DNA of 51,085 nt from Gemmatimonadales bacterium UBA7835 (lineage in GTDB: Bacteria; Gemmatimonadota; Gemmatimonadetes; Longimicrobiales; Gaopeijiaceae). The notes beneath the pieces were generated by a model, which did no database searches, was not told the origin of the DNA, and saw only the letters and a program-made list of their open reading frames with translations. Location: the NCBI GenBank assembly GCA_002500925.1, contig DLTN01000116.1, positions 119,188 to 170,272 on the forward strand, read 5' to 3'. The position numbers and the translations under genes are program-made. Shown here in pieces: positions 42,798 to 51,079 of this stretch (the stretch's first letter is position 1; every line of letters starts with the position of its first letter).

Positions 42798-43640
42798 TCA
42801 TACGAGATCTAAGATCTTTTGCAACGTTCGACCAGCAGCTCGCTCACCTAGGTTGCTCACATAAATTTTCTCCGCACCCACCGCCCGAAGTTCACGGATG
42901 CTTCGTGCGCAGATTTCTTCAGCTGTGTTTCCGTTCTCAAATTCACCCATGATCTCATGGGACGGAACAGGAAAGAAAGATCCGAGAGTGGAGAGCGTGC
43001 TTGGGTTAGCAGACCGATAGAAAAAAACACCAAAAACCACTGGCTTGGTCGACCCTGCCCTGTCGGCTTCTTCTAGAAAGCGCTCGACGTTGTGGATGGA
43101 ATGGTGAGACACAATCTGGCTGAGAGCATACTGCGCGTGCGCGTCGAGGGCCTCCAAAAAGTTGACCTGCTCAACTGGGGAACGATGAGGATTCACCCAC
43201 CCCCCTAGATCCAATGACGGGACACGCCTGGTCAACAGCTGACGTAGATCTCTTCCGTGCGGCACACACCGGGGCGGCGGCACCGAAATATCACCCCCTA
43301 GGACGGTAAGGGACTCAAACCCATCCGAAGCCGCGCGCAGCGCAAACGTTTCACAGTATTTGAGAGAGTGCTTACAGGTCAGAATTGGCACAATCTTAGA
43401 GAGGTCCACCGAGTCAGCAACATTGCCGCCCACGTGTGCCAGATTCTCTTCTTCTGCGGCACCAACAGCGTTGTCAGTAAGGAAAACGAAGAGTTCCTGA
43501 CGAGAAAGGCGAGACAGTGTATGATGTAGATCGATCCATGCAGAAACCGTGCTTGCTCCATCCAGATCCACACGTGGAGGTCGCAGTTCTACCGTGACTA
43601 ACGGACCTGGTATCGTGAGGGAGTCCATTAATTTGCTCAT
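42798..43640 (-). CDS. MetF-like protein (methylenetetrahydrofolate reductase superfamily)
   Basis: A 280-residue TIM-barrel protein related to MetF. VTVELRPPRVD keeps the Glu of the EFFPP-type motif, LTVLGGDISVPPPR keeps the Asp region, and ALSQIVSHHSIHNVERFLEEADRAG fits the Gln-containing strand and helix after it. GVFFYRSANPSTLSTLGSFF matches the later MetF helix-loop. It is clearly more divergent than the MTHFR half of the neighbouring fusion, toward which it converges with 14 bases between stops. It overlaps aminopeptidase P by 4 nt, so it is not in the metH transcript. A flavin/folate oxidoreductase is likely; whether methylene-THF is the substrate is open. Confidence 0.72.
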   Translation of the reverse strand: MSKLMDSLTIPGPLVTVELRPPRVDLDGASTVSAWIDLHHTLSRLSRQELFVFLTDNAVGAAEEENLAHVGGNVADSVDLSKIVPILTCKHSLKYCETFALRAASDGFESLTVLGGDISVPPPRCVPHGRDLRQLLTRRVPSLDLGGWVNPHRSPVEQVNFLEALDAHAQYALSQIVSHHSIHNVERFLEEADRAGSTKPVVFGVFFYRSANPSTLSTLGSFFPVPSHEIMGEFENGNTAEEICARSIRELRAVGAEKIYVSNLGERAAGRTLQKILDLV

Positions 43641-44965
43641 CTACCTACAGCCTCCTCAACTTCGTCTACGGAGGTCGGGAGCACTCCAGTTAGCACCTCT
43701 ACGCCCTCGGCAGTGACGACGACATCATCCTCAATACGCACGCCGATCCCAGCCCACCTATCGGTGTTGTTACCACACTGACCTAACCGGAAATAGAGCC
43801 CGGGCTCAATGGTAAAAACCATGCCGGGCTCGAGGATCCGCCCTGAGCCATCCCGTCCGTAATCTCCTGGATCATGTACGTCCAACCCAAGCCAGTGCGA
43901 TGTCTGATGGGGGAAGAAATCTCGATAACTACCCTCATCAAGGACTGAGTCTTTGTCCCCATGCAGCACCCCAAGATCAAGCAGGCCTTGAGCGAGGACT
44001 CGTGAGGCGGCATCGTGAACATCCGTTATGGTCGCCCCTGGTTTGATCGATGCGATTGCAGTGAGTCGAGCCTCCTCCACTATTTGGTATACCGCCCTCT
44101 GCTCGTCAGAAAATCTGCCGTTCACTGGATATGTCCGAGTCACATCTCCGTGATACAGCCCGTACTCTGCTCCCGCGTCGATCAATACTAGTTCACCAGC
44201 ACTCAGCGATGCGTTGTTCTCGACATAATGGAGTACACACGCATTCTGACCTCCACCTACTATCGAATCAAAGCCAGGGCCACTCGCGCCAGAAGCCCGG
44301 AAAGCTCTTTCCAGCTCCGCCTCTATTGTCCACTCGCCCTCCGCATCTGCTATGGCATTGGCAGCAGCTCGGTGACCCGTCACGGTGATCTGACATGCCT
44401 TTCTGATGATCTCCAGTTCGTGCCCTGACTTTTTCAATCTCAGGTCGTCAAGAATTTCACCAGGATCCATGACTCCGCGAGGACCTGAGCCATGGCGAGC
44501 CCCGTTAGCACGCGCCGCTGCAAGTGCCGCGATCACTAAGTCGGACTCTAATCCACCCTCTCTTAGACGGGCATAAATACGGTCAGCACCCTCCAACAAT
44601 GCGGGTAATCTGACTCTTAGTTCCTCGATGCAATGGGCCTCATCGGCCCCGGAAAGAACCTGTGCCCCATCCGGACCTAATCGCGGACCCGTCCACAGTT
44701 CTGCCTTTTCATCGCGCGATCGAGTAAAGATTTCGACCCTCGGGGTTAGTCCCCCCACCAGTACCGCAACACAACCCGGCTCTACAAGGCCCGTCAGATA
44801 GAAAAGTTCGCGATCGGATACATACGAGCGTTGATTGTCGCGCGATGCGTACTGAATCGGTGCAGAGGGCAAGACCATGACCCCCTCTCCCAGGCTCTCC
44901 AAAACCGAAGACCGGCGTCGGTAAAGCTCGTCGAGTGGAGTGGTGATCGCTGTAATAGGGCACAT
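43637..44965 (-). CDS. pepP: Xaa-Pro aminopeptidase (aminopeptidase P)
   Basis: An M24B metallopeptidase of 442 residues that removes N-terminal residues preceding proline. The N-terminal domain has the AMP_N pattern (MVLPSAPIQYASRDNQRSYVSDRELFYLTGL). The catalytic pita-bread domain shows the dinuclear metal ligands: Asp in VLIDAGAEYGLYHGDVTRTYPV (two), His in HQTSHWLGLDVHDPGDYG, Glu in FTIEPGLYF and Glu in IGVRIEDDVVVT. This is the proline-specific branch rather than methionine aminopeptidase. It is cytoplasmic, as no signal is present. The stop overlaps the MetF-like start as ATGA. Confidence 0.93.
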   Translation of the reverse strand: MCPITAITTPLDELYRRRSSVLESLGEGVMVLPSAPIQYASRDNQRSYVSDRELFYLTGLVEPGCVAVLVGGLTPRVEIFTRSRDEKAELWTGPRLGPDGAQVLSGADEAHCIEELRVRLPALLEGADRIYARLREGGLESDLVIAALAAARANGARHGSGPRGVMDPGEILDDLRLKKSGHELEIIRKACQITVTGHRAAANAIADAEGEWTIEAELERAFRASGASGPGFDSIVGGGQNACVLHYVENNASLSAGELVLIDAGAEYGLYHGDVTRTYPVNGRFSDEQRAVYQIVEEARLTAIASIKPGATITDVHDAASRVLAQGLLDLGVLHGDKDSVLDEGSYRDFFPHQTSHWLGLDVHDPGDYGRDGSGRILEPGMVFTIEPGLYFRLGQCGNNTDRWAGIGVRIEDDVVVTAEGVEVLTGVLPTSVDEVEEAVGR

Positions 44966-45058
44966 ATCGGCAACCTAGCGGTACCGGCTTACCTTGTCTT
45001 GATCTATTAACATTCCTGAAATCAATCAGGCGTGCGCCGAATCAGCTATGGAGCTTCT

Positions 45059-47197
45059 GTGAGACCCTCGAAGTGGATTTATCGGTTAGTGTCGAGCATC
45101 TCGCTCACGGCCGTCCTAACCGTCCCAGCTCTTGCTCAGGATCCTGATCCTGATTCAGTCGTGTTACTCGATCCAATCCTAGTCCGGGTGCTCCCTAGCA
45201 CCATAGGAACGCAGGCTCCTTACCCGGTCTCCGTACTCACCGGATCACAACTGACGCGCGCAACCGCTTCGACATTCATCGAGGAGGCCATTCGGGCCGT
45301 GCCCGGTATCCAGGTCCACAACCGATTCAACTTTGCAGTGGGAGAACGGATTGCAGTCCGTGGATTCGGTCCGCGCTCCCAGTTTGGAGTCCGCGGAATA
45401 AGGGTTCTTGTTGACGGGATACCGGCGACACTTCCGGACGGCCAGGCGACACTCGACCATCTCGATCTCTCTAGCCTAGGTCGAGTAGAGGCTCTTCGTG
45501 GACCAAATGCCTCACTGTATGGAAACGCCTCAGGAGGAGTGTTGCATTTCCGGACGGCCGATCCAGCCCAAGAACCGGCGACGGTATCTATGCGATGGGC
45601 TGGGGGCTCACTCGGCAGCACAATGGCAGCTGAGCAGGGTGATAGAGTTTCACACTCTATGTGGACCCTTCAGGGTGTGGCTACAGGCCGATCGGGCAGT
45701 GCCGGATATCGGGTCGGCTTCTACACAACCGATTTTGATGGGTATAGGCGTAACCCTGAAACGAATGACGGCACACCATACGGAGCGGCGAAGAGAACCG
45801 TAGTAAACGGGACACTCACTCTCCCCTTAGGCGAGGGCTTGCTACGAATCGTTGGAAACGGAATGGATCTCGACGCTGAAAACCCAGGCTCGCTTCCACA
45901 GGATGTCCTGGACGAGGGAAATCGAGCAGCATGGGGTTTCAATGTGCGAAGTGGCGCTTTCAAGGATGTGCGCCAAGGCCAGATAGGAGCTTCGTGGATG
46001 GGATCATTCGGGTCATTGGATAGTCAGTTCGCTCTATGGGGAATCCGAAGAGAACTATTTAATCCGATCCCAGGACGTGTAATCGATCTGAAACGGAACG
46101 CAGGCGGTGTCCGTTCTCTTTTCCAGGGTCAGACCTCTCTCGATAAACGAACTACGTTCGGTTGGGGCGCCGGCTTCGAGATAGAGCTTCAGCGTGACGA
46201 CCGGCTCAACTTCAAGAACAAGGGTGGTGAGCCCGGAGACCGGATCCTAGATCAGCTCGAGCATGTCACTGCTAGAGGCCTCTTTATCCAAGGTCGTCTC
46301 GACACCGTCGAACGACTCTCGATTCTCGCTGGCCTTCGCTACGACAACATCAATTTTAGCGCGACCGACAACTTTCTCATCGCCGGTGACCCAGACGATA
46401 CGGGCCAACGTGAGATGAGTGCCTTTAGTCCATCTCTTGGCGCCGTTCTGAGCCTCTCTGACGATTCGGAGCTATTCGGTTCAATCGGCCGCTCTTTCGA
46501 GACCCCTACAACTACTGAACTCGCTAACCGCTCGACGGGAGCGGGAGGCTTCAACCCCAACCTCAGCCCTCAACTAGGAACGACTATAGAAGGCGGCGTG
46601 AGAACAACCCTAGATAATCTCCTCGGCCTAGAGCTATCGGTTTTTAAAACGGACATCAGGGACGGTTTGGTGCCATTCGAGGTCGCTAGTGATCCTGGAC
46701 GCACATACTTCCGAAACGCTGCAGAGTCACACCACTCAGGTTTTGAGGTTTCCGCAGATGCCAAGTTGAGCCAGAGCTTCAGTGCACGGCTAGCCTATAC
46801 TGATGTAGACGCGGAATACGACGTCTTCGTAACGGACGACAACGACCACTCCGGAAATATGATCCCCGGCTTGGCCCCGCGCCGATTAGACGGACTCCTC
46901 ATGTGGGAGCACACCAGAGGATACATCGAACTACGAGGACTCTGGCAAGACGCACTGCCGGTCAACGATGCGAACACCGCAGAATCTCCCGCTTATTTCG
47001 TTAGTGATCTTAGGTTTGGGTCCGAACAAATCCATGCCGGGCACTTCATGCTGGCCCCATTTATCTCAATTCAAAATATCGGCAACAAAGAATACAACGC
47101 GTCCGTCGTTCCAAATGCCTTCGGTCGACGCTTCTTTGAGCCAGGACCAAGCCGGACTTTTCGTTTTGGTATGGGAGTTACTTGGGCCAATCGCTGA
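45059..47197 (+). CDS. TonB-dependent outer-membrane receptor
   Basis: A TonB-dependent receptor of about 712 residues. A signal peptide (WIYRLVSSISLTAVLTVPALAQ) precedes a plug domain with LLDPILVRV (TonB-box-like), AIRAVPGIQVHNRFNFAVGERIAVRGFGPRSQFGVRGIRVLVDGIPATLPDG (45280-45440) and VEALRGPNASLYGNASGGVLHF. The rest is a 22-strand-type barrel, with the FETPTTTEL block and a C-terminal FRFGMGVTWANR. The pattern fits FecA/siderophore-type receptors, but the ligand is not readable. GTG 45059 is preferred because GGAG lies five bases before it; GTG 45032 adds nine residues. It is divergent from pepP and has no adjacent tonB/exbBD. Confidence 0.92.
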   Translation: MRPSKWIYRLVSSISLTAVLTVPALAQDPDPDSVVLLDPILVRVLPSTIGTQAPYPVSVLTGSQLTRATASTFIEEAIRAVPGIQVHNRFNFAVGERIAVRGFGPRSQFGVRGIRVLVDGIPATLPDGQATLDHLDLSSLGRVEALRGPNASLYGNASGGVLHFRTADPAQEPATVSMRWAGGSLGSTMAAEQGDRVSHSMWTLQGVATGRSGSAGYRVGFYTTDFDGYRRNPETNDGTPYGAAKRTVVNGTLTLPLGEGLLRIVGNGMDLDAENPGSLPQDVLDEGNRAAWGFNVRSGAFKDVRQGQIGASWMGSFGSLDSQFALWGIRRELFNPIPGRVIDLKRNAGGVRSLFQGQTSLDKRTTFGWGAGFEIELQRDDRLNFKNKGGEPGDRILDQLEHVTARGLFIQGRLDTVERLSILAGLRYDNINFSATDNFLIAGDPDDTGQREMSAFSPSLGAVLSLSDDSELFGSIGRSFETPTTTELANRSTGAGGFNPNLSPQLGTTIEGGVRTTLDNLLGLELSVFKTDIRDGLVPFEVASDPGRTYFRNAAESHHSGFEVSADAKLSQSFSARLAYTDVDAEYDVFVTDDNDHSGNMIPGLAPRRLDGLLMWEHTRGYIELRGLWQDALPVNDANTAESPAYFVSDLRFGSEQIHAGHFMLAPFISIQNIGNKEYNASVVPNAFGRRFFEPGPSRTFRFGMGVTWANR

Positions 47198-47215
47198 CCC
47201 ACGTCACTCTCTACT

Positions 47216-48214
47216 TCAATCAGCGTCACACCAAGTCAAATCGGTGACCAGAGCGAGCGCATTAACAACTGGGCGTTCGCCCGTCGCGTCTGATGGTCGA
47301 TTCACATAAGAATGACCTAATACCAGAGCACTCGATCCTCCTCCGTCTAGATTGAGCGCTTCGTCTATTCCTGCAGACTCAAAGAGTCGGGCTATTTCAG
47401 GAAGTGTCATTCCAACCGAGTGGGGATCCTGACGCCCATCCACAAGGACAACCCACACCTGACCAGTTCTTGTATTGTACCCAATCGCAGACCGCGGATG
47501 ACGCGCAGCGGCAAACGAGGGGCGCCCCTGCACTTCGAGATCTCCAACCCGTTGGCCACCGTCAATCAAATCCGGGAAACCGCCCAAGGCCTGAGTCTCG
47601 CCATCACCCTCTCCCATCGGAACCGACCACCCAAGCAGAAGCTCATCCTTGGCTGCATGAGACACACCTATCCACGGTTCCACCCCTGGTTTCCACGCAA
47701 ACGTTGGCCTAGTAGCCGTCTCTCGTATTTCTCCGTCCACCACTTCGACACCCAGCGGATTACCCGCCGGCGTGAAAAAATCTGCATTTATCGCTGCAAG
47801 AACATTGTGCTCGGCTCCAGCTACCATGGCAGAAACGGTCTTCCGTCCGCCGCTTCCGTCATCGGCGTGCTCAGCCTGCAGAACCCTAAAGCCGATGTCA
47901 CACCGATTACCAATCGAGGCCCGAACGATGTGTATCGCCCATGGACCCTTAGGCGACCATAAATATCCGTAAAGGACACCAGGGTGCAGTGCAACTTTCC
48001 GGACTGAATCGGGCTCGAGCCACTCAAGCAATGCATCTGGCAATGTATGATCGATCCTATTCGGTCGGTCTGGTGCGGAACACGCTGCAAAAGAAAGCAC
48101 TCCCGCGACCACGACTGCCCGCCAGATTCCGTGGACCCAAAGGGCTCTCGGCTCTATAATCCTGCGCTTATCCGGATATCGCTTGGTGCGTTTAACACCA
48201 AGTGATACATGCAA
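47216..48214 (-). CDS. Phosphodiester glycosidase-family (NAGPA domain) lipoprotein
   Basis: An exported protein with a C-terminal NAGPA/phosphodiester glycosidase domain, a fold that in other members uncovers N-acetylglucosamine phosphodiesters or processes cell-wall sugars. The hallmark blocks are present: AINADFFTPAGNPLGVEVVDGEI, RSAIGYNTRTGQVWVVLVDGR and NLDGGGSSALVL. A lipoprotein-like signal AVVVAGVLSFAACSAP precedes it. The N-terminus is uncertain. The open frame extends to 48745, but that part is antisense to another gene, and TTG 48214 or GTG 48112 are the candidate starts. It converges with the TonB receptor (18 bases apart). Confidence 0.8.
   Translation of the reverse strand: MHVSLGVKRTKRYPDKRRIIEPRALWVHGIWRAVVVAGVLSFAACSAPDRPNRIDHTLPDALLEWLEPDSVRKVALHPGVLYGYLWSPKGPWAIHIVRASIGNRCDIGFRVLQAEHADDGSGGRKTVSAMVAGAEHNVLAAINADFFTPAGNPLGVEVVDGEIRETATRPTFAWKPGVEPWIGVSHAAKDELLLGWSVPMGEGDGETQALGGFPDLIDGGQRVGDLEVQGRPSFAAARHPRSAIGYNTRTGQVWVVLVDGRQDPHSVGMTLPEIARLFESAGIDEALNLDGGGSSALVLGHSYVNRPSDATGERPVVNALALVTDLTWCDAD
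48132..48202 (+). promoter_or_regulatory. Promoter and leader hairpin of the small exported protein gene
   Basis: TGGACC (48132-48137), a 17-base spacer and a perfect TATAAT (48155-48160) form a good sigma-70-type promoter on the plus strand. About 20 bases after it, CTTGGTG (48182-48188) and CACCAAG (48196-48202) form a perfect 7-bp inverted repeat with a 7-base spacer, in the expected 5' leader or as an operator. The promoter lies within or very near the start of the opposing glycosidase gene. The boxes were picked by eye. Confidence 0.5.
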
Positions 48215-48232
48215 TCCAGCTAGGTTTAGCCC

Positions 48233-48730
48233 GTGAGCCGAAGTACAATCGCCATCGCCATCATTTGCATAACGTTCTCGGCACCTTTGTCGGCGCAAGG
48301 ACCTAGTGCTGGCGATGGAGTGCGCATGGGGATCTCCACTGGTGGGATCAGTACCATCGCGCTGACTCTCGAGTTCTACAGGGACAATCGAAGTCTCGAC
48401 CTTAGCATCGGTACTCGGTCGTTCGATGACCTGAGCGTCTCGGTGACCGCTAGGCAATACTTTGGGTCTTCTCACGTCAAACCGGTCGCTGGAGCTGGTT
48501 TGTGGTTGGCCGTCGCACCTCTCGGCCCAAACCGGGAAGGAACCGGTATGGCCCTGGTACTGCGAGTTCCGATAGGACTCGACTGGTCTTTCACCAACAG
48601 TCATGCCACTGGCTTGGTTCTGAACCTGAACCGCGGACTCTGGTTGAAGAGATCTGATCCGAGAGACAATCTTCCTATGAACGGGCGACTCGTCCCCCTC
48701 CCCGAGTTGTACTATCGCTTCTCGCGGTAA
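48233..48730 (+). CDS. Small exported beta-rich protein, unknown function
   Basis: I do not recognise the family. The 165-residue product has a clean signal peptide (STIAIAIICITFSAPLSAQG), cleaved after about residue 21. The mature part alternates hydrophobic and polar residues in strand-like blocks (GISTIALTLEFYRDNRSLDLSIGTRS, VSVTARQYF, AGAGLWLAVAPLG, MALVLRVPIGLDWSF) and ends in LPELYYRFSR. This looks like a small outer-membrane barrel or a surface beta protein. GTG 48233 is preceded by AGG at eight bases and by a good promoter. The signal peptide and promoter argue that this strand, rather than the long antisense reading, is real. Confidence 0.75.
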   Translation: MSRSTIAIAIICITFSAPLSAQGPSAGDGVRMGISTGGISTIALTLEFYRDNRSLDLSIGTRSFDDLSVSVTARQYFGSSHVKPVAGAGLWLAVAPLGPNREGTGMALVLRVPIGLDWSFTNSHATGLVLNLNRGLWLKRSDPRDNLPMNGRLVPLPELYYRFSR

Positions 48731-48738
48731 CAATTGTC

Positions 48739-49008
48739 TCACCAAGCTTCCTCAGGCTCGTCCCAGTTCTCCGACCAGAAACGTTCTTCCTCGTCCTCTA
48801 TCGCCTTGAGATCAAGGACGTCCTCATTGATACTGATCTTTCCCTGTCGAATAATCCGATCAACGGCTTGGTCGTCGAGTATCTGAGTCTTCTCCTCCAC
48901 CTGACGAGATCGCCTCAAACGAAGGCTGACGCGGGCTGAGATCACCATAACGCCCAATCCGAAACCGAAGCCAACCCAGAACAGCTCAAGTGAGAGTGCG
49001 TCCGTCAT
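48739..49008 (-). CDS. Small single-helix membrane protein downstream of thrC
   Basis: An 89-residue protein of unknown function. One transmembrane helix (LELFWVGFGFGLGVMVISARVSL) is followed by a basic patch (RLRRSRQ) and a soluble tail of about 50 residues that becomes strongly acidic (IEDEEERFWSENWDEPEEAW). By the positive-inside rule the tail is cytoplasmic. It starts 11 bases after thrC ends, and is probably co-transcribed with it. No motif suggests an enzyme. Confidence 0.7.
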   Translation of the reverse strand: MTDALSLELFWVGFGFGLGVMVISARVSLRLRRSRQVEEKTQILDDQAVDRIIRQGKISINEDVLDLKAIEDEEERFWSENWDEPEEAW

Positions 49009-49019
49009 TAGTAAAGAGG

Positions 49020-50207
49020 TCAGTCAATTGGGGTCATACCGACATACTTGAGTCCGCTTCCAGTGTTAAATAGAACAACCTCGTCATCATGAGAGATCAA
49101 ACCCTGTTCCATGAGAATCGGCACTGCAGCGGCGGTCGCACCTCCCTCCGGAGCAGCAAAGATCCCGGTATCCGCTCCAAGTATGTCTACCCACTCAGCC
49201 ATCATATGGTCGGGGACGGCCGCCGCGCCCCCACCAGACTCACGAAGCGCCTTCAGAATCAGGAAATCTCCTACCGCTCCTGGAACCCGCAGACCGGAGG
49301 CATAGGTCTGCGCTCCCTCCCACATTTCGGCATGCTTCTCACCCTGCTCCCACGCACGGACCATAGGAGCACAGCCAGACGCCTGCACAGTGAACATCTT
49401 GGGGCGTTCGGTACCGATCCAGCCCAATTCCTCCATCTCATCAAAAGCCTTCCACATACCAATAAGACCAGTTCCACCTCCAGTTGGATAAATAATCGCA
49501 TCCGGAAGACGGCCGCCTAATTGTTCGACGATCTCGTATCCCATCGTCTTTTTCCCCTCTACTCGGTAGGGCTCTTTCAGGGTCGAGAGATCCCACCAAC
49601 CATGCTCTTTCACCCCCTGCTTAACCACTTTTCCACAATCACTAATCAAGCCATCCAGAAGCTGAACGTTGGCTCCCAAAGCGCTCATCTCCTCCAGAAT
49701 TGGTGCCGGAGTATCCGAAGGGACAACCACGTGCACAGGTAATCCCGCAGCGGCACCGTAAGCTGCGGCCGCGCTTCCAGCGTTACCCGCCGATGGCAGC
49801 GCTAAAGCCTCAGCGCCAAGTTCTAGCGCTCGAGACACCGCTAGGCCAAGGCCACGAGCCTTGAAACTGCCCGTCGGATTTTGTCCCTCGTCCTTCACCC
49901 ACACACGCCGCACACCGAGGCGATCTGCTGTACGGGTCGATTCCAGAAGCGGTGTCCATCCCTCTCCAAGTGCAACACGGGCCGCTGGATCACGAACTGG
50001 AAGCACCTCGGCATACCGCCAAAGATCAGCTCGTCGAGAAGCCACGTCCGACATTTGAAAACTATCTCGGATCACTTGGAGATCATAACGAGCGAAGAGT
50101 GGCTTTCCTGCCTCAGATAGCCCTATGAGTTGTTCGCTCTCGACCCTCGTTCCTGTCGCCGTGCATTCAAGGTGGGTTGCGCCTCGCATGTGATTCTGGT
50201 CGGTCAT
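49020..50207 (-). CDS. thrC: Threonine synthase
   Basis: A PLP-dependent enzyme of 395 residues that converts O-phosphohomoserine to threonine. Characteristic blocks are LGEGWTPLLES, VWVKDEGQNPTGSFKARGLGLAVS with the PLP lysine in SFKAR, LPSAGNAGSAAAAYGAAAG, and the phosphate-binding PTGGGTGLIGM. The N-terminal CTATGTRVESEQ may be the remnant of a zinc-ribbon-like start seen in some threonine synthases (HLECTATG), with only one Cys here. The ATG overlaps the stop of the CPBP gene as ATGA. Other threonine genes are not in the window. Related PLP lyases such as cysteate synthase are less likely but share this fold. Confidence 0.9.
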   Translation of the reverse strand: MTDQNHMRGATHLECTATGTRVESEQLIGLSEAGKPLFARYDLQVIRDSFQMSDVASRRADLWRYAEVLPVRDPAARVALGEGWTPLLESTRTADRLGVRRVWVKDEGQNPTGSFKARGLGLAVSRALELGAEALALPSAGNAGSAAAAYGAAAGLPVHVVVPSDTPAPILEEMSALGANVQLLDGLISDCGKVVKQGVKEHGWWDLSTLKEPYRVEGKKTMGYEIVEQLGGRLPDAIIYPTGGGTGLIGMWKAFDEMEELGWIGTERPKMFTVQASGCAPMVRAWEQGEKHAEMWEGAQTYASGLRVPGAVGDFLILKALRESGGGAAAVPDHMMAEWVDILGADTGIFAAPEGGATAAAVPILMEQGLISHDDEVVLFNTGSGLKYVGMTPID

Positions 50208-51079
50208 GTTTCCTCTGAAGAGAATGATTCCGGCCCTGACGCCTCTAGGTCAAAGACCGATGGAGCAGTGATGTTCTTTAGCATTAGAACTCCGGCCGCG
50301 AAGATCACCACACTGATGAAAACAAGCCAGAGGGGTGGCGGCGCCTCAGGATCAAGAACAATCTCTCGAAGAGATGGCGTCGAGGCGAGCAAAACGATTG
50401 AGCTATTATTTAGGAAGTGCATCAGCACACCTATCCAGATCGATCCGGTGCGCCAAACACTCCAAGCGATCACCATCCCTAGAACCGTTGTTGGAAGAAA
50501 TCTGATGACAGTATCGATGGAGAGGTGGAACGCACCGAACACGAATCCGTTGAGTAATATGATCCGCCACGGATCTAGGTTTCGGGTTCCACTCAGCAAG
50601 ACTCCCCGGAATAAGATTTCTTCACAGATAGCCGGAGTAAACGCCAGTAGGATCAAGAGCCATAATAGACGTGACCATGTCTCCGCACTGACGAGATTCT
50701 CCAGCCCCTCCAGAAGTTCCCAAGGAACGGGAAGCACGAACGTCTGGAGCCATCCGATCCCCCACACGAGAGGTAAGGCTCCGGCGATCACAACCACCGA
50801 TGTGCCCGCCTGTCGCAACGTGGGGCGACGCAGTGATAGAGTCTGCAAGGGGTCGAACCCACCCACAAAGATGAAAGCGACCGTGGGTATGAAAAGAAGC
50901 AACCACTCAGCAGCTAGAAGACCCGGTTCGCTGAACAAACCCTGGAGTGCCGCTCCTCCCCAGAAGAAGATCACAGCGACAAATGCTATGAACCAAGCTG
51001 AGACGCCCGGTGTTGGCACCCGTCCGCCTGCGGACATCGCTGGAACGTGTTTCTCAGTCGGGCGATCGAAACGGAGCAT
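50204..51079 (-). CDS. CPBP-family intramembrane metalloprotease
   Basis: A multi-pass membrane protein of the CPBP/CAAX-type (Abi) protease family. The glutamate motif CEEILFRGVLL, the FGAFHLSID segment and the distal HFLNNSSI are the three conserved metal/catalytic elements. Seven to eight hydrophobic helices are visible. The role could be membrane-protein processing or bacteriocin self-immunity, as in relatives. The frame remains open beyond ATG 51079 to the window edge, so the N-terminus may be longer, as in ABC-permease/CPBP fusions. It is coupled to thrC by a 4-nt overlap. Confidence 0.85.
   Translation of the reverse strand: MLRFDRPTEKHVPAMSAGGRVPTPGVSAWFIAFVAVIFFWGGAALQGLFSEPGLLAAEWLLLFIPTVAFIFVGGFDPLQTLSLRRPTLRQAGTSVVVIAGALPLVWGIGWLQTFVLPVPWELLEGLENLVSAETWSRLLWLLILLAFTPAICEEILFRGVLLSGTRNLDPWRIILLNGFVFGAFHLSIDTVIRFLPTTVLGMVIAWSVWRTGSIWIGVLMHFLNNSSIVLLASTPSLREIVLDPEAPPPLWLVFISVVIFAAGVLMLKNITAPSVFDLEASGPESFSSEET

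Noticed and set aside
45015..45030. Inverted repeat CCTGA-N6-TCAGG upstream of the TonB receptor as an iron-regulator site
   Set aside because: Only five base pairs per arm and no resemblance to a Fur box; expected by chance at this size.
48215..48745. Long minus-strand N-terminal extension of the glycosidase gene
   Set aside because: It is antisense to a 165-residue gene with a clean signal peptide and promoter, has low-complexity shadow-like composition, and the lipoprotein signal lies much further downstream.
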